A program made the position numbers and the translations under genes. Source: Hymenobacter actinosclerus (GTDB lineage Bacteria > Bacteroidota > Bacteroidia > Cytophagales > Hymenobacteraceae). From it: a stretch of 64,000 nt of DNA. Of the stretch, positions 43,057 to 51,464 are shown in pieces (position 1 is the first letter of the stretch; every line of letters starts with the position of its first letter). The notes beneath the pieces were generated by a model. The model was not told where the DNA came from. It saw only the letters and a program-made list of their open reading frames with translations, and did not search any database. The DNA lies in the NCBI RefSeq assembly GCF_900111515.1, contig NZ_FOHS01000006.1, positions 1 through 64,000 of the forward strand, in the 5' to 3' direction.

Positions 43057-43195
43057 AGAACGTCATTCGGAGCATGTGGCGCATCAAGCCAGGGACGAAG
43101 AATCCCGCGTGGAGCAGTTGGTAGGTGGTTACAACGGCCCCGAGTGAGATTCTTCGTCCCTGGCTTGATGCGCCACATGCTCCGAATGACGTTCT
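43057..43195. repeat. Long hairpin repeat, family A variant, copy 3
   Basis: Two 48-base perfect arms (43057-43104 and 43148-43195) with a 43-base loop. It shares AGAACGTCATTC and GAAGAATC with family A, but the middle is replaced by GGCGCATCAAGCCAGGGACG. Both arms changed together, so pairing has been kept. Confidence 0.93.
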
Positions 43196-43246
43196 TCTAG
43201 CAATTGCTACCCCTGGGAGCCGGTTTATAGCTCCGGGGTTGCCTGC

Positions 43247-45208
43247 CTACATGAAATACTTGAGGCGGATAACTTCCTTCTCGTTGAGGAAGCGCCACTT
43301 GCCGCGGGGCAGGTCCTTCTTGGTGAGGCCGGCGTACTGCACCCGGTCCAGCGCCACCACGTCGTAGCCGAGGTGCTCGAAAATGCGGCGCACGATGCGG
43401 TTACGGCCAATATGGATTTCCACGCCCACGAAATGCGGGTTGCCGGCCACTACAGCCACGTCGTCGACCTCGGCCTTGCCGTCTTCCAGCTCCACGCCGG
43501 CCGCAATCTGGCGCAGGTCCTCCTCCGTCAGGGGCTTGTCGAGCTCTACCTGGTAGATTTTCTTGTTGCGGTGCGAGGGGTGCGAGAGTTTCTGGGCTAC
43601 CTCGCCGTCGTTGGTGAACAGCAGCAGGCCGGTGGTGTTGCGGTCGAGGCGCCCCACCGGGAACACGCGCTCCTTCGAGGCACTCTTGATGAGCTCCATG
43701 ACGGTGCGGCGGCCTTCGGGGTCGTCGGTGGTCGTCAGGAAGTCCTTGGGCTTGTTGAGCAGCAGGTACACCTGCTTTTCGCGGCTGAGGTTGGTTTTGC
43801 CGTACTGCACCGTGTCGGAGGGCTGCACCTGGTAGCCCATTTCCGTCATTACCTCGCCGTTCACCTTAATCTCACCGGCGGCAATCAGGGCGTCGGCGTC
43901 GCGGCGCGAGCAAATGCCGGCGTTGGCGATGTAGCGGTTGAGGCGCACTGTGCCGTCGGCCGGGTCTTCCTCCTGCTCGCGGCGGCGCTTGTTGCCGCGG
44001 TTTTTGTCTTCTTCGTAGTGGCGCAGGTTTTTGTAGTCGGGTGCCTGGCCGGCTACCTCGCCCTGCTTGCGCTTGCCAGCCTGGTTCGAGTCGGCGGCGG
44101 CATCGGGGCGGCCGGGGCGCTCATCGTAGGCCCGGCGGGGGCGCTCCTCGCGGGGCGCCCGCCGCTCGTCGCGCCCGAAGGCACCCCGCGGGGCATCCGA
44201 ATCGTTGCGGCGGGCGGGGCGGTCGGAGCCGGCCGGACGCTCATCGCGCCGGTCGTCGCGCCGGTCACGGCTGGGGCGCTCGTCGCGGCGGTTATCGCGC
44301 CGGTCGTCGCCTCCGAAGCTGCTGCGCCGCTCGCCGCTGGCGCCGCCCCCGAAGCCCGAGGGCCTGCGGTCGTCGGCGTCGCGCCGCTCCCGGCTGCCGG
44401 CCTCGTCGGCCCGGCGGGTAGCGCGGTACGTAGCCTCATCCGAAAAATCGGGGTGCTGGGGGGCGAGGCTCTCGGGCCGGCGGTTAGGGTCGAAGGCGCG
44501 GGCCGGGCGCACGGGGCGGTCGGGGCCGTACTCGCGCGAGCCCAGGTGGTCTTCCTGCGCCCGGGGGCGCGGAGCCTCGGAGCGGGGCTCGTCGGCGGCG
44601 TTGGGGTTCTGCTTGATGAACTTGCGGTTCCGCTCGCCCGGCATGCCCCGGGGCACCGACTGCTCGCCATCCTCGCGGCGGTAGGGCTGGCCTTCCCAGG
44701 TTTTCCTGGGCTCGAAGTTGCGCACCGGACGCTCCTCGCGGCGCTCCTCGCGCTGGTCGCCACCGCGGCCGGCATTGCGCGAGTCGCCCCCGAAGCGGTT
44801 GTCGCGGGCCGGGCGCTCATCGCGGCCGCCCCCGAAACGGGTATCCCGCGCCGGACGCTCGTCGCGACCTGCGCCGAAGCGGTTGTCGCGGGCCGGACGC
44901 TCGTCGCGGCCGAAGCTGCCGCCGCTGCTGTTACCAAACTTGCGCGGGCCACCGAAGCTGCCGCCGCCGTTGCCGAACTTGCGCGGGCCGCCGTAGCCAC
45001 CCTCAGCCGGCCGGCCGCCAAAAGCGGGCCGGTCGCCGCCGCGCCGCGAGTCGTCGCGGCCGGCACCACCGCGGGCCTGGTCGCGGTTGGCCCGCTCCTG
45101 GCCGGGCTGAATGAATTTGCTGCCCGCGTCGCGGCCCGTAGGTCGGCTGGAGCTGGAGGAGCGGCCGCGGCCCTTGGGCGCGTCGTCGGAGTGGTGTTTC
45201 TTACCCAT
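43247..45208 (-). CDS. RsuA/RluB-family pseudouridine synthase with long disordered extension
   Basis: A 653 aa RNA-modifying enzyme. Residues 1-418 are low complexity, rich in Arg, Gly, Asp and Pro, with repeated RDERPARDNRFGGG-like units and many RGG-like sites. The catalytic part follows: an S4 RNA-binding domain (about 419-475) and the synthase domain with catalytic Asp522 in GRLDRNTTGLLLF. Typical RluB is about 250-300 aa, so the extension is longer than the enzyme. The target is probably 23S rRNA (RluB-like) but is not decided by sequence. The ATG at 45208 is the first in the frame. Confidence 0.85.
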   Translation of the reverse strand: MGKKHHSDDAPKGRGRSSSSSRPTGRDAGSKFIQPGQERANRDQARGGAGRDDSRRGGDRPAFGGRPAEGGYGGPRKFGNGGGSFGGPRKFGNSSGGSFGRDERPARDNRFGAGRDERPARDTRFGGGRDERPARDNRFGGDSRNAGRGGDQREERREERPVRNFEPRKTWEGQPYRREDGEQSVPRGMPGERNRKFIKQNPNAADEPRSEAPRPRAQEDHLGSREYGPDRPVRPARAFDPNRRPESLAPQHPDFSDEATYRATRRADEAGSRERRDADDRRPSGFGGGASGERRSSFGGDDRRDNRRDERPSRDRRDDRRDERPAGSDRPARRNDSDAPRGAFGRDERRAPREERPRRAYDERPGRPDAAADSNQAGKRKQGEVAGQAPDYKNLRHYEEDKNRGNKRRREQEEDPADGTVRLNRYIANAGICSRRDADALIAAGEIKVNGEVMTEMGYQVQPSDTVQYGKTNLSREKQVYLLLNKPKDFLTTTDDPEGRRTVMELIKSASKERVFPVGRLDRNTTGLLLFTNDGEVAQKLSHPSHRNKKIYQVELDKPLTEEDLRQIAAGVELEDGKAEVDDVAVVAGNPHFVGVEIHIGRNRIVRRIFEHLGYDVVALDRVQYAGLTKKDLPRGKWRFLNEKEVIRLKYFM

Positions 45209-45354
45209 GGTGGTAATGCGTACGTGCCGTATCGCTACGGTACAGATGAAAAATTCGGGAGAGCTTCTAAACGAAGCCTCGGGGAAAACAGTGCCCGGGC
45301 CAGCAGCCGGCTTCGCGCAGGGCGAAGTTCAGGCAGCCAGCCCGGGCTGGTTCT

Positions 45355-45438
45355 TTAGTTGTCAGTTTTTAGTTGACCGTTGTCAGGCTAGGCTTCGATG
45401 CACAACCTGACAACGGTCAACTAAAAACTGACAACTAA
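45355..45438. repeat. Inverted repeat, GTTGTCAG family, copy 2
   Basis: Two perfect 33-base arms (45355-45387 and 45406-45438) with an 18-base loop. It abuts the stop codon of the DksA-like gene with one base between. Related to the repeat at 5047-5140 (shared GTTGTCAG units). Confidence 0.93.
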
Positions 45439-45439
45439 T

Positions 45440-45823
45440 TTAGTCGCGACGGGCCATTTTGGCCTCAATCGAATGCTGGGTGTGGGGTACGGCGCGCAGG
45501 CGCTCCTTCTGGATGAGCTTGCCGGTGCCGATGCACACGCCGTAGGTGCCGTTCTTGATACGGACCAGGGCGTTTTCGAGCTGCTGGATGAACTTCATCT
45601 GGCGCGATGCCAGCTGGTTCATGCTCTCCTTCTCGGCCGTATCGGCGCCGTCTTCCAGCACCTTCGACGACGAGGCAGTATTGTCGGTGCCCGAGTCGTT
45701 TTTGCGGCTCAGCGTTTCTTTGATAAACGATACCTCCTTGCGGGCGGCAGTAAGCTTGTCCTGGATGATTTGCTCGAATTCGGCCAGTTCTTCCTTGGAA
45801 TAGCGTAGGGGTGCTTCACTCAT
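45440..45823 (-). CDS. TraR/DksA-family protein with degenerate zinc finger
   Basis: A 127 aa protein. The N-terminal coiled coil (about 10-92) is followed by the finger region NGTYGVCIGTGKLIQKERLRAVP. The four-Cys finger is nearly gone: only Cys97 remains, and the expected second, third and fourth Cys are not there. In Bacteroidota this loss is usual, as in Cys-poor DksA types of other phyla. It probably binds RNA polymerase in the secondary channel and acts with ppGpp. The ATG at 45823 gives MSEAPLRYSKEEL; a longer frame has no conserved content. Confidence 0.85.
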   Translation of the reverse strand: MSEAPLRYSKEELAEFEQIIQDKLTAARKEVSFIKETLSRKNDSGTDNTASSSKVLEDGADTAEKESMNQLASRQMKFIQQLENALVRIKNGTYGVCIGTGKLIQKERLRAVPHTQHSIEAKMARRD

Positions 45824-46143
45824 GACGGTACAGGAAGGTATAGTGAGAAAGGTGGGACTGGAGGTGCAACAGGAGGATGATACCGGCCGGTTGGCAACGC
45901 ATCCCATATCTATCGAGCAAGCCGAACAGCAGCGCAATAAAATTAGTTTGCCCGGCTGCCCGCCAGGAATCGAAGTGGAAGCCGCCATTCGGGGCCGCTG
46001 CCGCTAATTGGCCGCAAAGCTACAATTTTGTCGGCGGATGCGCACCACCCCGGTCTAGCTGACAAGGCGTTGCTCCGCAACGGCCTTCGCCAACCACGTT
46101 AGCCGGCAGTTGCATTATCAGAAAGCCCTGCCGGCCTCCCGAC

Positions 46144-46620
46144 CTAGAAGCCCAGCATGTGGATGGCGGCCACTGCGCCTTCCACGCCCTTATTGCCGTG
46201 CTTGCCACCGGCCCGGTCCCAGGCCTGCTCCAGGGTGTTGGTAGTTACAAGCCCGAAGATGACGGGCTTGTTGAACTTGAGGCCCACGTTGGTGATGCCG
46301 CTGGCCACGGCGTGGCAGATGTAGTCGTCGTGCTTGGTTTCGCCCTGAATGACGACGCCCAAGCAGATGACGGCATCAATTTCGTCGTGCTGGGCCAGCA
46401 GCTGCGCCCCCAGCGTCAGCTCGAAGCTGCCGGGCACGGTGTTGCGAAAGATGTGCTCGGGTTTGGCGCCGTGCTTGAGCAGCGTGTCGTAGGCGCCCTG
46501 GGCCAGCGTATCGGTGATTTCGCGGTTCCATTCGGCCACCACCAGCCCGAAGCGCTTCTCGGAAATGTCAACAAAGTGGTCGGAGGTGTAGTCGCTCAGG
46601 TTTTTGAGGGAAGTAGCCAT
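46144..46620 (-). CDS. ribH: 6,7-dimethyl-8-ribityllumazine synthase
   Basis: A 158 aa enzyme of riboflavin synthesis, joining the butanone phosphate to the ribitylaminouracil. Marks are VAEWNREIT, TVPGSFELTLGA, CLGVVIQGETKHDDYI (substrate His) and GNKGVEGAVAAI. Length and start are normal. No FMN riboswitch is recognisable upstream. It is downstream of the TPR gene and pdhA on the same strand, an order common in Bacteroidota. Confidence 0.95.
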   Translation of the reverse strand: MATSLKNLSDYTSDHFVDISEKRFGLVVAEWNREITDTLAQGAYDTLLKHGAKPEHIFRNTVPGSFELTLGAQLLAQHDEIDAVICLGVVIQGETKHDDYICHAVASGITNVGLKFNKPVIFGLVTTNTLEQAWDRAGGKHGNKGVEGAVAAIHMLGF

Positions 46621-46623
46621 TTT

Positions 46624-46909
46624 TTGTTTGAGCTGTTTGCTAATAGCTATTGGCTGTTAGCTTATGTTCTGTTAGACAATTACTTACAAAAGAACCGGAT
46701 GAATCTGTCGGCGCCTGCGGGTTCTATCAACTTGAGAAAGATTCCGGCGGCAAAGATAGACCCGGCGGCCGGGTACCCATCTAAAGCAAAAAGGCAGCCC
46801 GAAAGCCACCTTTTTTGTTTGCATTCTACTGACAATCAGCTTTATGAGCCAAAACTATCTGCTAAACGGAAGCTAACAGCTACTACCTCTCAGCTAGCCG
46901 CTCAAACAA
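46624..46909. repeat. AGCTAACAGC inverted repeats bracketing the ribH leader
   Basis: About 40 bases at 46624-46664 are partly inverted at 46869-46909; both contain AAGCTAACAGC and GCTCAAACAA. They bracket a 205-base segment with the ribH leader, a weak hairpin with T run (46787-46816) that probably ends the TPR gene, and no gene. The segment fills the whole ribH-TPR gap. Confidence 0.65.
46751..46758 (-). promoter_or_regulatory. Possible -7 box of ribH
   Basis: TATCTTTG on the minus strand matches TAnnTTTG, 130 bases before the ribH start. No TTG stands at the standard distance, so support is weak. Confidence 0.35.
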
Positions 46910-47680
46910 TTATTTGCCGTTTAGTGCTTCGGCGCGCGACTTGTACTGCTTGGCTTCGTTGGCTTCGGCGGCGGCGGGGTAGGCCGTCAGGATTTTGTCG
47001 TAGGCCGTGATGGCGCCGGCGTAGTCCTTGGCTACCTCGCGGGCCGTGCCTTCCTTGAGCAAGTAAGCGGGCGAGAAGTACTCGTTGGGGTTGTAGTTGG
47101 CGGCTTTGTTGTAGTAGTCGGCCGACTCCTTGGGCTGGTTGAGCTCCAGGTAGGCGTCCCCGATCAGCGAGTAGGCGCGGGCCTGCACCAGATAGTCATC
47201 GGCGCTGAAATCTTCGAGGTAGTCGATGGCGGCTTTGTACTTGCCTTCTTTGAGGGCCGCGGCACCGGCGTAGAAGCTGGCTAGGTTACCGGCATCGGAG
47301 CCCCCGTACTCGGTAGCCACGCGCTCCAGGCCCAGGTTGCGGCCGTCGCCCTTCAGGGCCTTCTGCAGCGAGTCGGCTTCCCAGTAGCTCACGGCCTGGA
47401 ACATGGCGGCCTGCCCTTTTTCGTTTTGCGAGTTGCGCCACATGTAGTAGCCGAAGCCGCCGGCCACCGCCAGCACCACCAGGGCCAGCAGGCCCAGCAG
47501 CACGTTCTTGTTGCGGCGCACAAAATCCTCCGACTCTACCAGCCGCATGGCCAGCGCGTCGGGGTCTTCCATGAGCGGGTGCTCGGGGTTGTAGGCTTGT
47601 GCAGGCGCGAGCGGGTCGGTGCTGACCACCCGCTGCTGGCGGCCCTGCTGGCTTTTACCCGTAAAAGGAATCTTGGACAT
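46910..47680 (-). CDS. Membrane-anchored TPR protein
   Basis: A 256 aa protein. A soluble N-terminus (about 1-50) is followed by one membrane helix (about 60-80, LLGLLALVVLAVAGGFGYYMW) and then periplasmic TPRs (ASFYAGAAALKEGKYKAAIDYLEDF, ARAYSLIGDAYLELNQPKESADYYNKA, KDYAGAITAYDKI). The layout is like YfgM, which helps proteins at the Sec/PpiD site. The ATG at 47680 is chosen; the extended frame runs through the pdhA gap and has poor composition. It is followed by ribH. Confidence 0.83.
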   Translation of the reverse strand: MSKIPFTGKSQQGRQQRVVSTDPLAPAQAYNPEHPLMEDPDALAMRLVESEDFVRRNKNVLLGLLALVVLAVAGGFGYYMWRNSQNEKGQAAMFQAVSYWEADSLQKALKGDGRNLGLERVATEYGGSDAGNLASFYAGAAALKEGKYKAAIDYLEDFSADDYLVQARAYSLIGDAYLELNQPKESADYYNKAANYNPNEYFSPAYLLKEGTAREVAKDYAGAITAYDKILTAYPAAAEANEAKQYKSRAEALNGK

Positions 47681-47738
47681 GATGGAGGTTGCTCGAAAAA
47701 GGGGGCGGCCGGGGTCAGCCGGAAAATCGTCCGGATGC

Positions 47739-48908
47739 TTAGTCGCGGATGTATGGGTAGTCCTGCTGCACGTACACGTCGTGGTACAACTCGTCGGCGG
47801 TCGGGTATTCCGACTTCTCGGCAAACTCCACCGACTCCTGCACCTGGGCCTTGATCTTCTCGTCGATGGCTTCCAGTTCGGCCTCGGTGGCCAGGTTGTG
47901 CGTGAGGATGGTGTGGCGCACGGCCTCGATGGAGTCGCGCGAGCGGTAGTCCTCCAGCTCGTCCTTGGTGCGGTACTTGGCCGGGTCGCTCATCGAGTGG
48001 CCCTTGTAGCGGTAGGTTTTGAACTCCAGCAGCGTGGGCCCCTCCCCGGCGCGGGCGCGCTCGGCGGCGCGGGCCACGGCCTCGTGCACGTCCTCCACGT
48101 TCATGGCATTCACCGGCTCGGAAGGCATGTCGTACGACTCGCCCAGCGTATACAGCTCCGTCACGTTGGACGTACGCTGCACCGAGGTGCCCATGGCGTA
48201 GCCGTTGTTTTCAATCACGAAGATGACCGGCAGCTTCCAGAGCATGGCCATGTTGAAGGCCTCGTGCAGGGCGCCCTGGCGCACGGCGCCGTCGCCCATC
48301 GAGCAGACGCACAGGTTGCCGGTCTTGTTGTATTTCTCGGCGAAGGCAATGCCGGCGCCCATCGGTATCTGGGCACCCACAATGCCGTGGCCGCCGATGA
48401 AGTTTACTTCCTTGTCGAAGATGTGCATCGAGCCGCCCTTGCCCTTGGAGCAGCCGGTGGCTTTGGCAAACAGCTCGGCCATCACGGCGTTGGGCGAGGT
48501 GCCCAGGGCCAGCGGGTGGGCATGGTCGCGGTAAGCGGTGATGTGCTTGTCGTCCTTGGTCAGGGCCGAGACGGTGCCGGCGACGCAGGCTTCCTGGCCA
48601 ATATAGAGGTGGCAGAAACCTTTAATCTTCTGCTGACCGTACAGCTGACCGGCCTTCTCCTCGAACTTGCGCATGAGCACCATCTGCTCGTACCAAGTCA
48701 GGTAGGTTTCCTTGGAATACTCGGCCGTAGCCGGCGACGAAGCCTTGGGCGCGTCGGTGGCTTGCTTGGCGGCTTTGTTGGCCGCGGGCTTTACGTTCTG
48801 AGGCTGCTCGGCGGTTTCTACCCCGGCCTTGCCTTTCGACTTAGGTGCGGGCGTTTTCTTCGCCGAATTGGAAGCCTTGGCCGCAGCCTGTACTTTCGTC
48901 TCCGCCAT
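47739..48908 (-). CDS. pdhA: Pyruvate dehydrogenase E1 component, alpha subunit
   Basis: A 389 aa thiamine-diphosphate enzyme subunit that decarboxylates pyruvate. The cofactor motif GDGAVRQG...IENN is intact, as are LYIGQEACV, HITAYRDHAHPLALG, GKGGSMHIF and the phosphorylation-loop-like KTYRYKGHSMSDPAKYR. The first about 60 residues are a Lys/Ala/Pro-rich extension not needed for the fold. The beta subunit and E2/E3 genes are not in the window. The start at 48908 (MAETKVQ) is divergent from recF, 69 bases away. Confidence 0.95.
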   Translation of the reverse strand: MAETKVQAAAKASNSAKKTPAPKSKGKAGVETAEQPQNVKPAANKAAKQATDAPKASSPATAEYSKETYLTWYEQMVLMRKFEEKAGQLYGQQKIKGFCHLYIGQEACVAGTVSALTKDDKHITAYRDHAHPLALGTSPNAVMAELFAKATGCSKGKGGSMHIFDKEVNFIGGHGIVGAQIPMGAGIAFAEKYNKTGNLCVCSMGDGAVRQGALHEAFNMAMLWKLPVIFVIENNGYAMGTSVQRTSNVTELYTLGESYDMPSEPVNAMNVEDVHEAVARAAERARAGEGPTLLEFKTYRYKGHSMSDPAKYRTKDELEDYRSRDSIEAVRHTILTHNLATEAELEAIDEKIKAQVQESVEFAEKSEYPTADELYHDVYVQQDYPYIRD

Positions 48909-48977
48909 CTTAGTTTCGATTGTTCGCGTTTGGGAGGCGAAAGTACGTAAAAGGACGGCAATGTCCGAACCCCGCGC

Positions 48978-50093
48978 ATGAATCTGGAGAACCTCCACCT
49001 GCTCTTCTTTAAGAATTACGAGGAAGCCCAGCTCGCCTTTTCCCCGCACATCAACTGCTTCATCGGCAACAACGGCAGCGGCAAAACCAACCTGCTCGAC
49101 GCCATCCACTACCTCTCGCTCACCAAGAGCGCCTTTACCCAGGCCGATGCCCAAAGCATCCGGCAGGGCGAGGAGTTCTTTGTGGTGCGCGGCCGGTTCG
49201 GCGACCGGCCCGATGAGGCCCCGGCCGAAACCATCCAGTGCAGCTTGCGGCTGGGCCAGAAGAAAACCATCACCCACGACAAGCAGCCTTACGAACGGGT
49301 GTCCGACCACATCGGCCGCTACCCGGTGGTACTCATCTCACCCTACGATACTGACCTGATCCGGCAGGGCAGCGAGGAGCGGCGCAAGTACTTCGACAGC
49401 CTCATGTCGCAGCTCGACCACGAGTACCTGGAGCTGCTCATCCGCTACACCCAGCTGCTCAAGCAGCGCAACGCCCTGCTCAAGCTGGCTGCCGACCGCC
49501 AGGCCGGCTACGACCGCGACTACCTGCTGACTATTGACGAGCAGCTGGCGCCGCTGGGCGAGCAGCTGGTGCAGCGCCGCCAGGAATTCCTGGTCGGCTT
49601 CGAGCCCCTGTTCCAGCGCCACTACGCCCAGCTCGCCGACGGCCAGGAGCAGGTCACGCTCACGTATAAGAGCGAGCTGCCCAGCGCCGACTTCGGTAAG
49701 CTGCTGCGGCTGCAGGAGCGCCGCGACCTGACTCTGCAGCGCACCACTACCGGTCCCCATCGCGACGACTTTACCTTTCTGATGGATGAGAAGCCAGTGA
49801 AGGGCTACGGCTCGCAGGGCCAGCAGAAGTCGTTCGTTATTGCCCTTAAGCTGGCCCAGTTCGAGTTGCTGGCTGAACGCCAAAACCAGAAGCCGCTGCT
49901 CCTGCTCGACGACATCTTCGACCGCCTCGACGAGAAGCGCATTACCCGCCTGATGCAGCTGGTGGCCAACCACACCTTCGGCCAGATTTTCCTGACCGAC
50001 ACCCACCTCGAACGCACCGACCGGGTGCTGGCCGAGTTGTCGGAAGATATCCGCCGGTTCCGGGTGGAAGCCGGCACCGTGGCGCGGTTGTAG
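48978..50093 (+). CDS. recF: DNA replication and repair protein RecF
   Basis: A 371 aa ABC-type ATPase that helps load RecA at gaps. Walker A GNNGSGKTN (30-38), the signature-like GYGSQGQQKSFVIALK and Walker B LLLLDDIFDRLD are intact. Length is normal. It is followed 67 bases later by the DUF721 gene, an order common in Bacteroidota. It is not beside dnaA/dnaN here. Confidence 0.95.
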   Translation: MNLENLHLLFFKNYEEAQLAFSPHINCFIGNNGSGKTNLLDAIHYLSLTKSAFTQADAQSIRQGEEFFVVRGRFGDRPDEAPAETIQCSLRLGQKKTITHDKQPYERVSDHIGRYPVVLISPYDTDLIRQGSEERRKYFDSLMSQLDHEYLELLIRYTQLLKQRNALLKLAADRQAGYDRDYLLTIDEQLAPLGEQLVQRRQEFLVGFEPLFQRHYAQLADGQEQVTLTYKSELPSADFGKLLRLQERRDLTLQRTTTGPHRDDFTFLMDEKPVKGYGSQGQQKSFVIALKLAQFELLAERQNQKPLLLLDDIFDRLDEKRITRLMQLVANHTFGQIFLTDTHLERTDRVLAELSEDIRRFRVEAGTVARL

Positions 50094-50160
50094 CCGGCCG
50101 CCGGGGTATCTTTGTTGGGTTAGCCAGCGGGGCATTTTCTTCGCGCGTTAACTTACTGAA

Positions 50161-50484
50161 ATGGCCTACAAAAAACCTCATTCTCCCGAAAATTCCCGCA
50201 AGGCCGATATTGTCCCGCTCAAGGACAGCATCACGGCCATGCTGCGCGCCTACCGCCTGCAGGGCAAGCTGAACGAGGTGACGGTAGTGGCCAGTTGGGA
50301 GAAGGTAATGGGCAAGGCCGTAGCCCTGAAAACGCAACAGCTCTACGTGAGCAACAACAAGCTGTTCGTGCGCCTGTCTTCGGCGCCCCTCAAGCATGAA
50401 CTGGTAATGGCTAAAACCAAAGTGCTGGCCAACCTCAACGCCGAAGTCGGCGAGGACATCATCAAGGAAGTCGTATTCCTCTAA
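50161..50484 (+). CDS. DUF721 / DciA-like protein
   Basis: A 107 aa protein of DUF721. In bacteria without DnaC or DnaI, family members such as DciA help load the replicative helicase. Marks are LKDSITAMLRAYRLQGKLNE, SWEKVMGKAVALKT and LKHELVMAKTKVLANLN. The position after recF supports a DNA-replication role. Only the short core is present, without the long extensions of some DciA proteins. Confidence 0.83.
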   Translation: MAYKKPHSPENSRKADIVPLKDSITAMLRAYRLQGKLNEVTVVASWEKVMGKAVALKTQQLYVSNNKLFVRLSSAPLKHELVMAKTKVLANLNAEVGEDIIKEVVFL

Positions 50485-50588
50485 GCCGAGGGGAGCAAGT
50501 CTGCTTCGCTGTACCTGCCGCTATAGGAGCTTGCCCGTTGCAAAGGCGCGGCCTGGCGGCGCGCTTCAATTGGTCTGGCAGTAGATAG

Positions 50589-50864
50589 ATGCTCCAGCAG
50601 CCTAAGCTTGATGGCACTGTATGGCTACGCAAGGCGTACTCCCACCTTCGAAGTATTGCAGCCACTCAGCCTTGGAGCTTAATCGGAGAACTGGTACTTG
50701 CTCCCTTTTCAAGCATCAGACAGGCTGCGCTCAGTTCAGCCGGAACAACCAGGCTGCTGAAGCAGGACCAGGATGCTGCTTATGACGCAATAGAGATTCT
50801 TTGGCAGGTTCAGCAAGATACCCAGGACCAATGCTGGCTCATTGCAATGCGCCGGCATCAATGA
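50589..50864 (+). CDS. Doubtful small open frame
   Basis: A 91 aa frame in the 407-base gap between the DUF721 gene and the thioesterase gene. Its codon use is unlike the neighbours (ATA, AGA, TTA and many A/T third positions), there is no recognisable domain and no clear start signal. It could be an imported fragment or no gene at all. The rest of the gap holds nothing I recognise. Confidence 0.25.
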   Translation: MLQQPKLDGTVWLRKAYSHLRSIAATQPWSLIGELVLAPFSSIRQAALSSAGTTRLLKQDQDAAYDAIEILWQVQQDTQDQCWLIAMRRHQ

Positions 50865-50891
50865 GCTTCCCTCCTACTGTACTTTAACTGC

Positions 50892-51464
50892 TCAGTCGGT
50901 GTGGTAGATGATGCGGCACCGCTCCCCATCCAGTAGCCCCATCTGGTCATCTATTGCCAGGCTGGTGCGGGCGTTATCAAACTGCTCGCGGTACTGCTGC
51001 TGAAACTGCCGGCGCTTGATGGCCTCCTGAAATCGGCGCACGTCGTCGCGGGTTTCCAGCTCCAGGCCGGGCACCGGCGTGGGCTGCCCGGCGTCGTTTT
51101 TGGCTACCATTGTGAAGTAGCTGGTGTTGGTATGTTTCACCATTCCGGTGCGCACATCTTCGGCCGTCACTTTGATGCCGACCAGCAGCGAGGTGCGGCC
51201 CACGTAGTTTACTGAGGCCAGCAGCGACACCAGCTCGCCTACCTCGACGGGCTGCATAAAATTCACCCCATCCACACTCACGGTTACACAGTAATTACCG
51301 GCGTGTTTGGAGGCCGCGGCATAGGCGACCTTATCCATCAGCGAGAGCAGGATGCCGCCGTGGATCTTGCCGCCGAAGTTGGCGTAAGACGGAATCATCA
51401 GCTCGGTGAGCGTGACGCGCGAGTAGGATACAGGGCGGAAATCGGGGAGCACAAACGGAGGCAT
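50892..51464 (-). CDS. Acyl-CoA thioesterase (hot-dog fold)
   Basis: A 190 aa protein of the YciA/ACOT type, which hydrolyses acyl-CoA to free acid. Marks are ANFGGKIHGGILLSLMDKVAYAAA (active-site region, conserved Asn and Asp) and VSVDGVNFMQPVEVGELVSLLASVNYVGRTSL. The C-terminal about 45 residues are a charged helical extension. The ATG at 51464 is chosen because the family core starts about 20 residues later; the longer frame is of poor quality. Confidence 0.87.
   Translation of the reverse strand: MPPFVLPDFRPVSYSRVTLTELMIPSYANFGGKIHGGILLSLMDKVAYAAASKHAGNYCVTVSVDGVNFMQPVEVGELVSLLASVNYVGRTSLLVGIKVTAEDVRTGMVKHTNTSYFTMVAKNDAGQPTPVPGLELETRDDVRRFQEAIKRRQFQQQYREQFDNARTSLAIDDQMGLLDGERCRIIYHTD

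Noticed and set aside
44718..44996. Regular repeats in the pseudouridine synthase arm as a CRISPR array
   Set aside because: Units are protein-coding, vary in length and lack unique spacers; no cas genes nearby.
43373..45358. A 661-residue open frame on the plus strand opposite the pseudouridine synthase gene
   Set aside because: It mirrors the low-complexity GC-rich arm of the real gene; composition is Ala/Val/Gly/Arg noise with no domain.
46621..46760. An FMN riboswitch in the ribH leader
   Set aside because: The conserved RFN core sequences are not recognisable; only inverted repeats and a possible -7 box are seen.
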